From JACOZM01 sp035289385 (GTDB taxonomy: Archaea > Nanobdellota > Nanobdellia > Woesearchaeales > GW2011-AR9): 13,328 nucleotides of DNA. The position numbers and the translations under genes were made by a program. The stretch spans positions 1 through 13,328 of the forward strand of contig DATDXI010000026.1 in assembly GCA_035289385.1 (NCBI GenBank). Reading direction: 5' to 3'. Each line of letters opens with the position of its first letter. The stretch's first letter is position 1. The notes beneath the pieces are model-generated. The model saw only the letters and a program-made list of their open reading frames with translations, was not told the origin of the DNA and made no database searches. Shown one piece after another: positions 1 to 6,961 of this stretch.

Positions 1-1
1 A

Positions 2-40
2 GTAGTTGGCACTACGACAACTGGCACGACTACTGTGTAG
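2..40 (+). CDS. Possible 3' end of an upstream threonine-rich protein (partial)
   Basis: Read from base 2, the first twelve codons give VVGTTTTGTTTV and then a TAG stop at 38-40. A T-tract terminator begins 24 nt later. A Thr/Gly-rich tail of this kind would fit a surface or linker segment of an archaeal secreted protein. Only twelve codons are visible, so no function can be given. The opposite strand of the same bases reads as a Val/Pro/Thr-rich open stretch with no ATG, so coding on that strand is not excluded. The call rests on the stop codon plus the following T-tracts. Confidence 0.25.
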   Translation, partial: VVGTTTTGTTTV

Positions 41-63
41 AGCAGTGGTTTAGGGCCGGTGTC

Positions 64-78
64 TTTTTCTGTTTTTTT
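64..78 (+). terminator. T-tract terminator after the upstream gene
   Basis: Two runs of T, five at 64-68 and seven at 72-78, follow the putative upstream stop. Archaeal RNA polymerase commonly terminates at such U-tracts without a hairpin. The position fits the end of the upstream transcription unit and isolates the threonyl-tRNA synthetase gene. Confidence 0.4.
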
Positions 79-175
79 CCTTGAACATTGGTTCTAAACA
101 GATTGCTCTGCGCATGTTCTGGACGAGAGAGACGGAAGGTGAAGGATCAGCAAAAAACAACAAAAACATAAACAC

Positions 176-215
176 TAAAAATACAACCAAAAAGAATAAA
201 TAGAAGCGAAGGGAG
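176..215 (+). promoter_or_regulatory. Putative box A and Shine-Dalgarno of the ThrRS gene
   Basis: The 100 bases before the start codon are strongly purine/A-rich. CTAAAAATA at 176-184 is a plausible weak TATA-like box, which would place transcription start near 205-210. GGGAG at 211-215 lies 10 nt before the ATG at 226 and is a good ribosome binding site. The TATA assignment is uncertain because the whole segment is A-rich; the ribosome binding site is more secure. Confidence 0.4.
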
Positions 216-225
216 ACAGAAGACT

Positions 226-2007
226 ATGAAAATATTGAGCATCCATGCGGATTTTATCGAGTTTGAGGCCAAGAAGAAGGCATTTAAGGGCGCAGAAGAA
301 GGGATTAAAGAAGGCTTGCAGAGAGTCAATGAATGTTTAGTCATTTTTACTGCCTTTGAAAAGACTGATGAGCAGAACATTTCCCTTATCATTCAGAAAT
401 ATACTCAAGAGATTAAGAATATCGCCCAGCAAGTGAATGCGCAAAATATTGTTCTTTACCCCTATGCCCACTTAAGCTCTAATCTGGGAAATCCGCAGAT
501 GGCCGAGCAGATGATGAAGGATGCAGAGAAATCTCTTGCGGCAAAATTTAAAGTTACCCGTGCTCCATTTGGCTGGTATAAGGCTTTTGACATCAAGTGT
601 AAAGGACATCCATTGTCCGAGTTAAGCAGGGAATTGACAGCAGACAGCACCATTCAGGATGGAAAGAAAGCGGGAAATAAAGAAGGAAGAGATGCAAAAC
701 TTGAAACAACTGTCAGCAAGCCCGTCCAGGAGGAATCCCTTTCCCTCGACCAGATCAAAAATCTTCTCAAGCAAGTCTCCCGTTCCAGATTGGATACATC
801 TAATCTCAAGCCAAACGACCATAGAATCATCGGAAAAGAACTTGACTTATGGAGTTTTCATGATGTTGCTCCCGGGATGGTATTCTGGCATGCGAAAGGT
901 TTGCTGATCAAAAATCTCTTGATCCAGTATTGGCGTGAAGTCCATCAGAGGAATAACTATCTGGAAATCTCTACTCCCCAGATCATGGATAAGAAGTTAT
1001 GGCAGATCTCCGGCCATTGGGATAAATACAAAGAAAATAACTTTGTGACAAAATATGAACAGCGTGATTTTTTAGTCAAGCCCATGAATTGTCCAGGGGG
1101 GATGCTCGTCTATAAATCATCATCAAAATCATATAAAGACCTCCCATTACGAGTAGGAGAGTTGGGCGTTGTCCATCGGCAAGAGTTATCAGGAGTCTTA
1201 TCAGGATTGTTCCGTGTCATCCAATTTACGCAGGATGATGCGCATCTGTTCTGCACGGAAGATCAGGTAGAAGCGGAGATCGAAGGCATAATCAATATCA
1301 TCAATGAGATGTTTGCTACCTTTAATCTTCAGTTTGACCATGTCGAGTTATCTACCCGTCCAGAGAAGAGGATAGGCGCCGAAGAGATCTGGGACCTTTC
1401 AGAAGCCGCTTTAGAAGCTGTCCTCAAGAAAAAGAAAATGCCGTATAAGATCAATGCAGGTGATGGTGCATTTTATGGGCCAAAGATCGATTTCCACTTA
1501 AAAGATTCTTTAGGGAGAACTTGGCAATGCTCAACCATCCAGATGGATATGTCCATGCCAGAACGCTTTGAAGCAGAATATATCGATAGAGATGGCAAAG
1601 TGAAAAGACCGATCATGCTCCATCGTGTCGTTTATGGTGCCATTGAACGGTTTATTGGGATACTCACGGAACACCTCAATGGTAAATTCCCTTTGTGGTT
1701 AAGCCCTGTGCAGCTGAAAGTGGTAACCATTACTGATGCTCAGATTCCTTTTGCCAAGGGGGTAGTTGAGAGGTTAAAAACAGCTGGCTTCCGCGTCGAG
1801 CTTGATGACCGGACAGAAACGATGGGCAAGAAAGTGCGTGAAGCCCAGCTGCAGAAGGTGAATTATATCCTTACCATAGGGGAGAAGGAAATGAAGAATA
1901 AAACCCTTGCTGTTCGAGACAGAGAAGGAAAGACTACGTTCGATGTACCTGTAGATACATTCATCAAACGCGTTCAGGATGAAGTAAAGGATAGGGTTTT
2001 GGGGTAA
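226..2007 (+). CDS. thrS: Threonyl-tRNA synthetase with archaeal-type editing domain
   Basis: Cytosolic class II synthetase of 593 aa that charges tRNA-Thr. Residues 1-140 are the archaeal D-aminoacyl-deacylase-like editing domain, which removes mischarged serine: YPYAHLSS (H82), WYKAF (K119) and KGHPLSELSR (E132) match the key His, Lys and Glu known for this domain. A polar linker (about 141-175) leads to the catalytic core, with motif 1 around 246-270, motif 2 at 318-343 and motif 3 at 463-482. C289, H340 and H466 are the expected zinc and threonine-binding ligands. Residues 488-585 form the anticodon-binding domain. The core has bacterial/eukaryotic signatures (DHRIIGKELDLWSFHD, FTQDDAH, FYGPKIDFHLKD, GRTWQC), whereas archaeal cores, as I recall, carry FTMPDMHT. 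The RVRGF consensus of motif 2 reads RVIQF. The start is supported by GGGAG 10 nt upstream and by the editing domain beginning at residue 2. Confidence 0.96.
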   Translation: MKILSIHADFIEFEAKKKAFKGAEEGIKEGLQRVNECLVIFTAFEKTDEQNISLIIQKYTQEIKNIAQQVNAQNIVLYPYAHLSSNLGNPQMAEQMMKDAEKSLAAKFKVTRAPFGWYKAFDIKCKGHPLSELSRELTADSTIQDGKKAGNKEGRDAKLETTVSKPVQEESLSLDQIKNLLKQVSRSRLDTSNLKPNDHRIIGKELDLWSFHDVAPGMVFWHAKGLLIKNLLIQYWREVHQRNNYLEISTPQIMDKKLWQISGHWDKYKENNFVTKYEQRDFLVKPMNCPGGMLVYKSSSKSYKDLPLRVGELGVVHRQELSGVLSGLFRVIQFTQDDAHLFCTEDQVEAEIEGIINIINEMFATFNLQFDHVELSTRPEKRIGAEEIWDLSEAALEAVLKKKKMPYKINAGDGAFYGPKIDFHLKDSLGRTWQCSTIQMDMSMPERFEAEYIDRDGKVKRPIMLHRVVYGAIERFIGILTEHLNGKFPLWLSPVQLKVVTITDAQIPFAKGVVERLKTAGFRVELDDRTETMGKKVREAQLQKVNYILTIGEKEMKNKTLAVRDREGKTTFDVPVDTFIKRVQDEVKDRVLG

Positions 2008-2046
2008 ACCAGAGATTGAAGTATCAACATAGTCTCTTCAGGTTAA

Positions 2047-2070
2047 TTTTTCATTTTTTCATTGTTTTTT
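2047..2070 (+). terminator. T-tract terminator downstream of ThrRS
   Basis: Three T runs of five, six and six bases (2047-2051, 2054-2059, 2065-2070) lie 40-63 nt after the stop codon, just before the promoter of the next gene. This is the typical archaeal U-tract arrangement, with no hairpin needed. Confidence 0.55.
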
Positions 2071-2095
2071 CTCTCTGGAGAAGGAATTAAAAACA

Positions 2096-2103
2096 TTTAA
2101 ATA
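2096..2103 (+). promoter_or_regulatory. Box A (TATA) of the surface-protein gene
   Basis: TTTAAATA is a near-consensus archaeal TATA box, preceded by a purine-rich BRE-like stretch (GGAATTAAAAAC). Transcription would start near 2126, giving a leader of about 100 nt before the preferred ATG at 2227. The T-tract terminator immediately upstream supports a separate transcription unit starting here. Confidence 0.55.
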
Positions 2104-2226
2104 GTCTACTTCTTTTTCTTCTGATAGTTTTGATGATAAAACAGCTGAAATATAGTTGTAAATACCGGTGGTAACAAGGCTTCCAGTGGAATGAGTGTAT
2201 TGCTCAAAGCCAAAGTGAGGGATGAG

Positions 2227-5064
2227 ATGAAAAAGAGTGTGGTGAGGGAAAAAACAATAGTAGTATCTTTCATAAGTGTTCTTATTAGTCTTATTGTTCT
2301 TCCGCTATTTGCATTTCCAAGTGTTTTTGCTGAAAGTGGGGGTGATGGTAGTGGTGATATAGGAATTGAAAATAATCTAGCAACCTTAACTATTGTTAGT
2401 ACAACGCCTAATCCCATTTATGAATTTAATGATGTTACCATTTCAGTTCGAGTAGAAAGTGATGGTAGCTCGGGGCATCCTATCAAAAAGGTAGAGCTTG
2501 GTGGAGATTCTTTCACATTTATTTCTGCAAATAATCCTGCTTCAGGTGACTGGAGTCATAGCCTTAACCCTCTTCAAATTACTTGGGAAAGTTCAGGCTC
2601 GGGGATATCATCAGGAGGTTCCCAACTATTCAAACTAAATCTCAGTGTGTTGGAATTAACAGAAAGCATTAATGGTTCATTTAAGCTAATCACTACCGAC
2701 ACTAATAATGATACTAGTGTGACATTTACAAATATTACTCTTCTTAACGATAATATCGCTCCAAGATACAGCAACCTTCTTCCACAAAACCAAACCTTTG
2801 TAAAAAATGGCACAACTGACGTGAGTGTAACCATCACTGAAGCTGAATCAGGGTTTAGGCAAGCAGAGATGTATTTTGATTATTATACGACCATATCTGA
2901 GTCAACAGTAACAAACAATGACCTTCTAAGCTGTGTTGGCTCAGAATGTACAACAACAGTAAATCTTCAGCGCCCTGAAGCTGGAAAAAAATATGTAGGT
3001 ATCTTTTACAATTTCAGTGATATTGCAGACAACAAAAATGTCACCCCTTACTTTTGGTTATATGTAGACGATGCTTCACCTTCCGTAGCCCTTGGAACAA
3101 ATCCTGTTAACAATTTAAAAACAAATCAAGGTACTCTTGATTTTGAATTTAGCTTTGATGATAATTCTTTAGAGGCAGCGGATGTAGGTTTCAATCCTCA
3201 AGTGTCCTGTTCCATAACTATCGATGGTGTTCCTTATAGCACAACGACATATGATGAATCAGACGGGAATAATGCACCGCAAACTCTTGCAGCTACCTAT
3301 GCTTTAGCTGATGGTGAGCATCAATGGCAGGCTAATTGCACTGATTCTGCTGGCTGGGAAAAATCTACTGCAGCAAGAACCTTTACCGTAGATACTACTG
3401 GACCTGTTATCACCTTAAATAGTCCAGAGGATGCTGCTGTTGTTGCAGAAGAAACACTAATCAACTTTACAATTGAAGACACCTTTGGTACGGTGAATGA
3501 AGTATGGTATGACTGGGAAGATGAGGATGGAAATACTGATCTGATAGACATTGCTGGACCAGAATATACTATATCCCCATTGACTGATGGATGGTCTTAT
3601 GGTGAGAATTACATTACCGTTCATGCAACAGACAATTTTGATAATGAAGCAACTGCTACCTACACCTTTACTATTGATAATGTTGGTCCGGAAGTGACGT
3701 TACTTTCTCCAGACAATGGTGGTATTGGAAATGGTGATTATATCTTTCAGGCGAATGATGATTATAGCCTGGATGCTGGAGACTTGTCTTGCATACTTAA
3801 CTTTGTAGATGTTGGGCAAGCTGGTGAAGTAAACACCGAATCTGGAGTTGAAACGACTATTACTAACATCACGGAAGGGAGCTTCGATTGGAACGTGACC
3901 TGCACGGATGAATTTGGGAACAGTGGTACCTCTGTACAAAGGACGGTCACCATAGATAGCACTCCCCCGGTGGTAACATTAACAACACCATCAGCTGGCC
4001 AGAACATGGCTGGCTTAGAATGGGCATTTGAATACGATCAGACCGATGATAACGAAGATGTCGATGGCTGTACTGTTCATGCTTATGATAGTTCACGTGT
4101 TGAGGTAGGTGATAGCTCCGCAGATGTTGCTGCAGCAAACACACCGTATACTTGGAATGTTTCCTGTACCGATACTGCAGGGAATATGGGCTGGAGCACA
4201 ACCGTTTCCTTTTACAATGATAATATCAAGCCAGTGATAAGTGAAGTTTTAAACAGCTCTATCGATTCCTCATCAGCAACTATATCCTGGAAGACAAATG
4301 AAGTCAGCAACCACACCGTTTACTATGGCATTGATGCAGCAAACTTGACTTCTTCATTGCAAAATCTGACATCTACATCTACTCCGACGCTCCTGCTAAG
4401 CGGCTTATCCGCTTCAACAACCTACTCGTACGTTATACAATCCTGTGACAAGTGGAATAACTGTAAGAATGACACTACCATTTACAGCTTCACTACAACT
4501 AGCGCGCCAGCTTCATCTTCATCTGGCGGTGGTGGCGGTGGTGGTGGCGGCGATTCCTGTTCCCGTGGCTATGAGCGAGTGAATGGGGTTTGTACTCTTA
4601 TCCCAGAAGTGGTAGAAGAGGTTTCATCTTGTGAACCATTATGGAGATGTACGGAATGGGGCCAATGTACTGATGGCCAGCAAAGCAGAACGTGTGAAGA
4701 CTGGAGCTTATGTGGAGTTTCTGATGGCAAGCCAGAGGAAAGCCAGCAATGTGAAGGTGCTGGTTCTGCATCTGATAATGGAATAGATACTGCTGACGTA
4801 AGTGACGCTGCTGCTGATGGTCTAACTGGTCAAGCAAATCCTTTAGGTGTAGGTCAAGCAACGGGCATATTTAGCGCTATTCAATCTAATTGGAAACCAT
4901 TGGCGGGAAGTCTAGCTGTCCTTTCTTTGCTGGGCTTGATGTTCTGGCAACGCGGACCTCTTTCCACAGCTGTGCGGAAGGTAGCAAATTTCAAGCAGGC
5001 ACGGATGCATAAGCAAGAGGAACAAGTCCGGCAGAAGTTAAGAAAAGAAGGTTTGATCAAGTAG
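2227..5064 (+). CDS. Secreted, membrane-anchored Ig-like/FN3 protein with TSP1-like segment
   Basis: Predicted type-I cell-surface protein of 945 aa. An in-frame ATG at 2191 would add 12 residues. I prefer 2227 because GAGGG lies just upstream and the product then opens with a classic signal peptide: MKKS..., a hydrophobic core, and likely cleavage after VFA (residue 35). Residue numbers below count from the 2191 ATG. Residues 60-185 form a beta-rich domain. Ig-like modules follow, starting at motifs such as DTTGPVITLNSP (401), DNVGPEVTLLSP (497) and DSTPPVVTLTTP (589), each ending near a (C)TD..GN strand. Several contain a likely disulfide pair: C340/C383, C534/C571, C627/C659. Residues 679-769 are an FN3-like domain. 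Nine glycines (779-787) lead to an eight-cysteine segment (790-854) with the TSP1-like WRCTEWGQC motif. One TM helix (about 901-919) and a basic cytoplasmic tail end the protein. About 18 N-X-S/T sequons suggest heavy N-glycosylation. Adhesion or envelope structure is inferred; the ligand is unknown. Confidence 0.85.
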   Translation: MKKSVVREKTIVVSFISVLISLIVLPLFAFPSVFAESGGDGSGDIGIENNLATLTIVSTTPNPIYEFNDVTISVRVESDGSSGHPIKKVELGGDSFTFISANNPASGDWSHSLNPLQITWESSGSGISSGGSQLFKLNLSVLELTESINGSFKLITTDTNNDTSVTFTNITLLNDNIAPRYSNLLPQNQTFVKNGTTDVSVTITEAESGFRQAEMYFDYYTTISESTVTNNDLLSCVGSECTTTVNLQRPEAGKKYVGIFYNFSDIADNKNVTPYFWLYVDDASPSVALGTNPVNNLKTNQGTLDFEFSFDDNSLEAADVGFNPQVSCSITIDGVPYSTTTYDESDGNNAPQTLAATYALADGEHQWQANCTDSAGWEKSTAARTFTVDTTGPVITLNSPEDAAVVAEETLINFTIEDTFGTVNEVWYDWEDEDGNTDLIDIAGPEYTISPLTDGWSYGENYITVHATDNFDNEATATYTFTIDNVGPEVTLLSPDNGGIGNGDYIFQANDDYSLDAGDLSCILNFVDVGQAGEVNTESGVETTITNITEGSFDWNVTCTDEFGNSGTSVQRTVTIDSTPPVVTLTTPSAGQNMAGLEWAFEYDQTDDNEDVDGCTVHAYDSSRVEVGDSSADVAAANTPYTWNVSCTDTAGNMGWSTTVSFYNDNIKPVISEVLNSSIDSSSATISWKTNEVSNHTVYYGIDAANLTSSLQNLTSTSTPTLLLSGLSASTTYSYVIQSCDKWNNCKNDTTIYSFTTTSAPASSSSGGGGGGGGGDSCSRGYERVNGVCTLIPEVVEEVSSCEPLWRCTEWGQCTDGQQSRTCEDWSLCGVSDGKPEESQQCEGAGSASDNGIDTADVSDAAADGLTGQANPLGVGQATGIFSAIQSNWKPLAGSLAVLSLLGLMFWQRGPLSTAVRKVANFKQARMHKQEEQVRQKLRKEGLIK
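4525..4551 (+). repeat. GGN microsatellite encoding nine glycines
   Basis: Nine consecutive GGY glycine codons mix GGC and GGT, so the tract is a poly-Gly linker rather than a pure nucleotide microsatellite. It separates the FN3-like domain from the C-terminal cysteine-rich segment. A run of GGY codons can vary in length by replication slippage, which would change how far the ectodomain stands from the membrane. Confidence 0.8.
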
Positions 5065-5127
5065 ATAGTTCAATCAAGGAGAAGGTTCAATGAAGTAACT
5101 GGTTCGATCACAGAAGCAGGTTAAATG
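5049..5127 (+). repeat. Degenerate ~17-nt tandem repeat spanning the surface-protein stop codon
   Basis: Five imperfect units of 16-18 nt begin at 5049, 5067, 5083, 5101 and 5118. Each starts with (A)GGTT or AGTT, followed by YRAT and a purine-rich tail; compare AGGTTTGATCAAG, AGTTCAATCAAGG, AGGTTCAATGAAG and GGTTCGATCACAG. The first unit encodes the last residues of the surface protein plus its TAG, and the rest are noncoding. Function is unknown. It may be a decayed tandem expansion at the 3' end of the gene. Confidence 0.5.
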
Positions 5128-5138
5128 TTCCTTGAATT

Positions 5139-5167
5139 ATCAGATAGGAATGATCAGATAGGAATGA
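5139..5167 (+). repeat. Perfect 14-nt tandem duplication upstream of the SpoIIM-like gene
   Basis: TCAGATAGGAATGA occurs twice head-to-tail (5140-5153 and 5154-5167) and is preceded each time by A. It lies 26-53 nt before the ATG at 5193. The identity of the copies points to a recent slippage duplication. It may alter the leader or promoter spacing of the downstream gene. Confidence 0.8.
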
Positions 5168-5192
5168 TGAAAGAGAAGGATAGTTTTTAAAA

Positions 5193-6026
5193 ATGGTTCT
5201 CGAACAGATCATCAGCACCAAATGGCTGAGGCAAAGGCCGCTTTATGCAATTGCCTTGGGGCTCTGTTATACATTCATTGCCGCAGTCACAGGTTATCTT
5301 TTTTTCAAAGACCGTTTTTCCATATCCCTACTCTTTCTGGTTACTTTGCTTCTTGTTCCAAGCCTGATGAACCTCTTGTCATTTGAAGAAGAGCGGGAAC
5401 GGAGTGATGGGATAAGGAGATTTTTTGTCAATCATCAAAGTGTCTTTGAGATTTACCTTTTCCTTTCCATAGGGGTTTTTATCGGCTACTTGATCGTCAT
5501 TTGGGTTTTGGCAGCTGTCCAGGTTGACCTCTCTTCAACAGTAGGGGAGCAGATGAAGATATTGGGCGGGGGTGTGACAGCGAATGAGATCCAGAATTTT
5601 CAGGTAGACCAATTTACCCACAGCTTAAATCTCTTCAGCAATAATCTAGGCGTAGCTTTGATCTTCTTTGTTCTATCATTCTTTTATGGCGCTGGAGCGA
5701 TTTTTTTGATGGTCTGGAACGCTAGCATCTTTGCTACGTTTGTCTCATTAACTATCGAGAATATCAATAAAGGGGTTGCTCATGCCTTTACCCTATTGGG
5801 AGCTTTTTCTATCTATATCCTTCCTGAAATAGGGGGCTTTCTTCTTGCGGCTATAGCAGGGGGGGTTATCAGTAAGGCGGTCATCGTAGAAGAGTTTATG
5901 AGTGAGAGCTTCAAGAATGTCGTAAAGGATGCTTTTATCCTCCTTCTGATGTCTTTTGCTGTTCTTCTCTTGGCTGCATTCCTAGAAGGATATGTGGGAG
6001 TAAATATCATCAGGGCGTTAGTGTAA
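5193..6026 (+). CDS. SpoIIM-family (stage II sporulation protein M-like) polytopic membrane protein
   Basis: Integral membrane protein of 277 aa. Hydrophobic segments lie at about 17-37, 43-63, 87-109, 151-172, 198-228 and 245-266. Residues 149-183 (SNNLGVALIFFV, then GAGAIFLMVWNASIF) and 205-225 (SIYILPEIGGFLLAAIAGG, with P211-E212 and small residues) match the two conserved blocks of the SpoIIM/DUF95 family, normally N.NN..V...G...NG and HG.PE..A...AG. In endospore formers SpoIIM belongs to a peptidoglycan-remodelling complex. Archaeal homologues do not sporulate and their role is not established. The gene begins 128 nt after the surface-protein stop with no obvious terminator between, so co-transcription is possible. 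Only a distant AAGGA (5176-5180) serves as a ribosome binding site, and the ATG is the first usable start in frame. Confidence 0.8.
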   Translation: MVLEQIISTKWLRQRPLYAIALGLCYTFIAAVTGYLFFKDRFSISLLFLVTLLLVPSLMNLLSFEEERERSDGIRRFFVNHQSVFEIYLFLSIGVFIGYLIVIWVLAAVQVDLSSTVGEQMKILGGGVTANEIQNFQVDQFTHSLNLFSNNLGVALIFFVLSFFYGAGAIFLMVWNASIFATFVSLTIENINKGVAHAFTLLGAFSIYILPEIGGFLLAAIAGGVISKAVIVEEFMSESFKNVVKDAFILLLMSFAVLLLAAFLEGYVGVNIIRALV

Positions 6027-6078
6027 TCAAATCACTTTTTGCGGGTCACTTTTGTTCCTACGATTAAAGGGATTTGAT
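6026..6078. terminator. Inverted repeat between convergent genes, possible terminator
   Basis: ATCAAATC (6026-6033) and GATTTGAT (6071-6078) are perfect complements separated by 37 nt. They lie between the SpoIIM-like gene and the convergent glycosyltransferase gene. A T5 run at 6036-6040 and a T4 run at 6050-6053 fall inside the loop. T-tract termination of the rightward transcript is more likely than hairpin termination, given the long loop and AT-rich stem. Confidence 0.3.
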
Positions 6079-6121
6079 ATAAACAAAATATTCCTGAGAA
6101 TTATGGAGGCAGGCGTTACGA

Positions 6122-6841
6122 CTAACGAACATCTCTACGACTCTCAATTCCTTCTGGATTAAGATATTCTACGAAATCCATAACAAATCTTTTCACATAA
6201 CCTTCTTCTTTAAATCGCCGAGTAGAGGTTACTACGCCTTTCTTTGTCAAAAATGTAAATGGTCCTTCAGCACGTAAACGAGAGATTAAGTCAACATCTT
6301 CCATTGCTTTCAAATCAGGTCTAAATACATATCCATCACGTCTCTTAAGAGAATCAAGTTGATCATGGGAACTAAATAGGCATGCACCAGCACCGTTATT
6401 CCATTTTGGATTAAGATAAGTTAATGCCTGACTTAACCTACCACAAAAATTAACATAGGCAAAGTAGGCTTCAGCACCAAAAGAATTATCGTCAGGCAAG
6501 ACTTTTGTTTTTCCGCCAACATATTTCCCTGATATCACATCAACTATTAAATCTAATACTCCTTCTTGCATTTGAGTATCTGCATCTAAGAAAACTACAA
6601 GTTCACCGGTTGCTTTTTCATAACCAACATTCTTTGAGCGACCAATGCCACGTTGAGTAGTATCAAAAACATGGGGGGTAAATCGTGCTGCAACATCAGC
6701 AGTTCTATCAGTGCATCCATTTGGTACTACAATAAGCTCTAATGGATTATAATTTTGCTTCATAACAGATCTTAGCGTTGGCTCTAAGTAAGTTTCTTCG
6801 TTGTATGCTGGTACAATAACAGATACACTAGGCTTGCCCAT
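6122..6841 (-). CDS. Family 2 glycosyltransferase (GT-A fold, cytosolic)
   Basis: Protein of 239 aa that should transfer a sugar from a nucleotide donor. The N-terminus has the GT2 opening PSVSVIVPAYNEETYLEPTL (residues 4-23), with VVPNGCTDRTADVA at 38-51 and the metal-binding DxD motif in VVFLDADT (82-89). KAMEDVDLISRL (178-189) supplies the ED.D catalytic-base region, and TSTRRF (205-210) is a typical C-terminal GT2 element. There is no transmembrane helix, so it acts as a soluble or membrane-associated enzyme; the acceptor cannot be told from sequence. A role in glycosylating envelope proteins or lipids is an inference from the nearby sequon-rich surface protein. The ATG lies 24-33 nt from a TATA-like box on the same strand and has no Shine-Dalgarno sequence, suggesting a leaderless mRNA. 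Confidence 0.9.
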   Translation of the reverse strand: MGKPSVSVIVPAYNEETYLEPTLRSVMKQNYNPLELIVVPNGCTDRTADVAARFTPHVFDTTQRGIGRSKNVGYEKATGELVVFLDADTQMQEGVLDLIVDVISGKYVGGKTKVLPDDNSFGAEAYFAYVNFCGRLSQALTYLNPKWNNGAGACLFSSHDQLDSLKRRDGYVFRPDLKAMEDVDLISRLRAEGPFTFLTKKGVVTSTRRFKEEGYVKRFVMDFVEYLNPEGIESRRDVR

Positions 6842-6863
6842 TTTAAAGTCTAAAATAAGCCCT

Positions 6864-6873
6864 GTTTATAATC
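6864..6873 (-). promoter_or_regulatory. Box A of the glycosyltransferase gene, leaderless spacing
   Basis: On the minus strand this reads GATTATAAAC. Its centre is about 27 nt before the A of the start codon (6841). With the usual archaeal spacing, transcription would begin at or within a few bases of the ATG. No ribosome binding site is present in the gap (CAGGGCTTATTTTAGAC), consistent with leaderless translation. Confidence 0.5.
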
Positions 6874-6961
6874 TTTTCTATTGTTTTACTACTAATAGAA
6901 GACGACATACACAGAGTAACCACTTTCCCCACGAACCTATACATAAGAAGTGTTATTTTCT

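Noticed and set aside
41..225. tRNA or structured regulatory RNA upstream of ThrRS
   Set aside because: Short complementary pairs exist (GAACAT 83-88 with ATGTTC 114-119; AGAGCA 39-44 with TGCTCT 104-109), but no cloverleaf, T-loop or T-box-like element can be built; a long A-rich leader is the simpler reading.
3700..4201. Minus-strand open frames inside the surface-protein gene
   Set aside because: They are antisense shadows of the Ig-like modules, have no ribosome binding site, and their products are low-complexity with no recognisable domain.
5164..5190. Eight-codon upstream reading frame (ATGATGAAAGAG... ending TAA) just before the SpoIIM-like gene
   Set aside because: Too short to judge, partly made by the 14-nt duplication, with no clear ribosome binding site; treated as chance.
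5164..5228. C/D-box guide RNA candidate: ATGATGA at 5164-5170 and CTGA at 5225-5228
   Set aside because: Length fits, but no terminal stem or internal C'/D' boxes are clear, and most of it overlaps the coding start of the SpoIIM-like gene.
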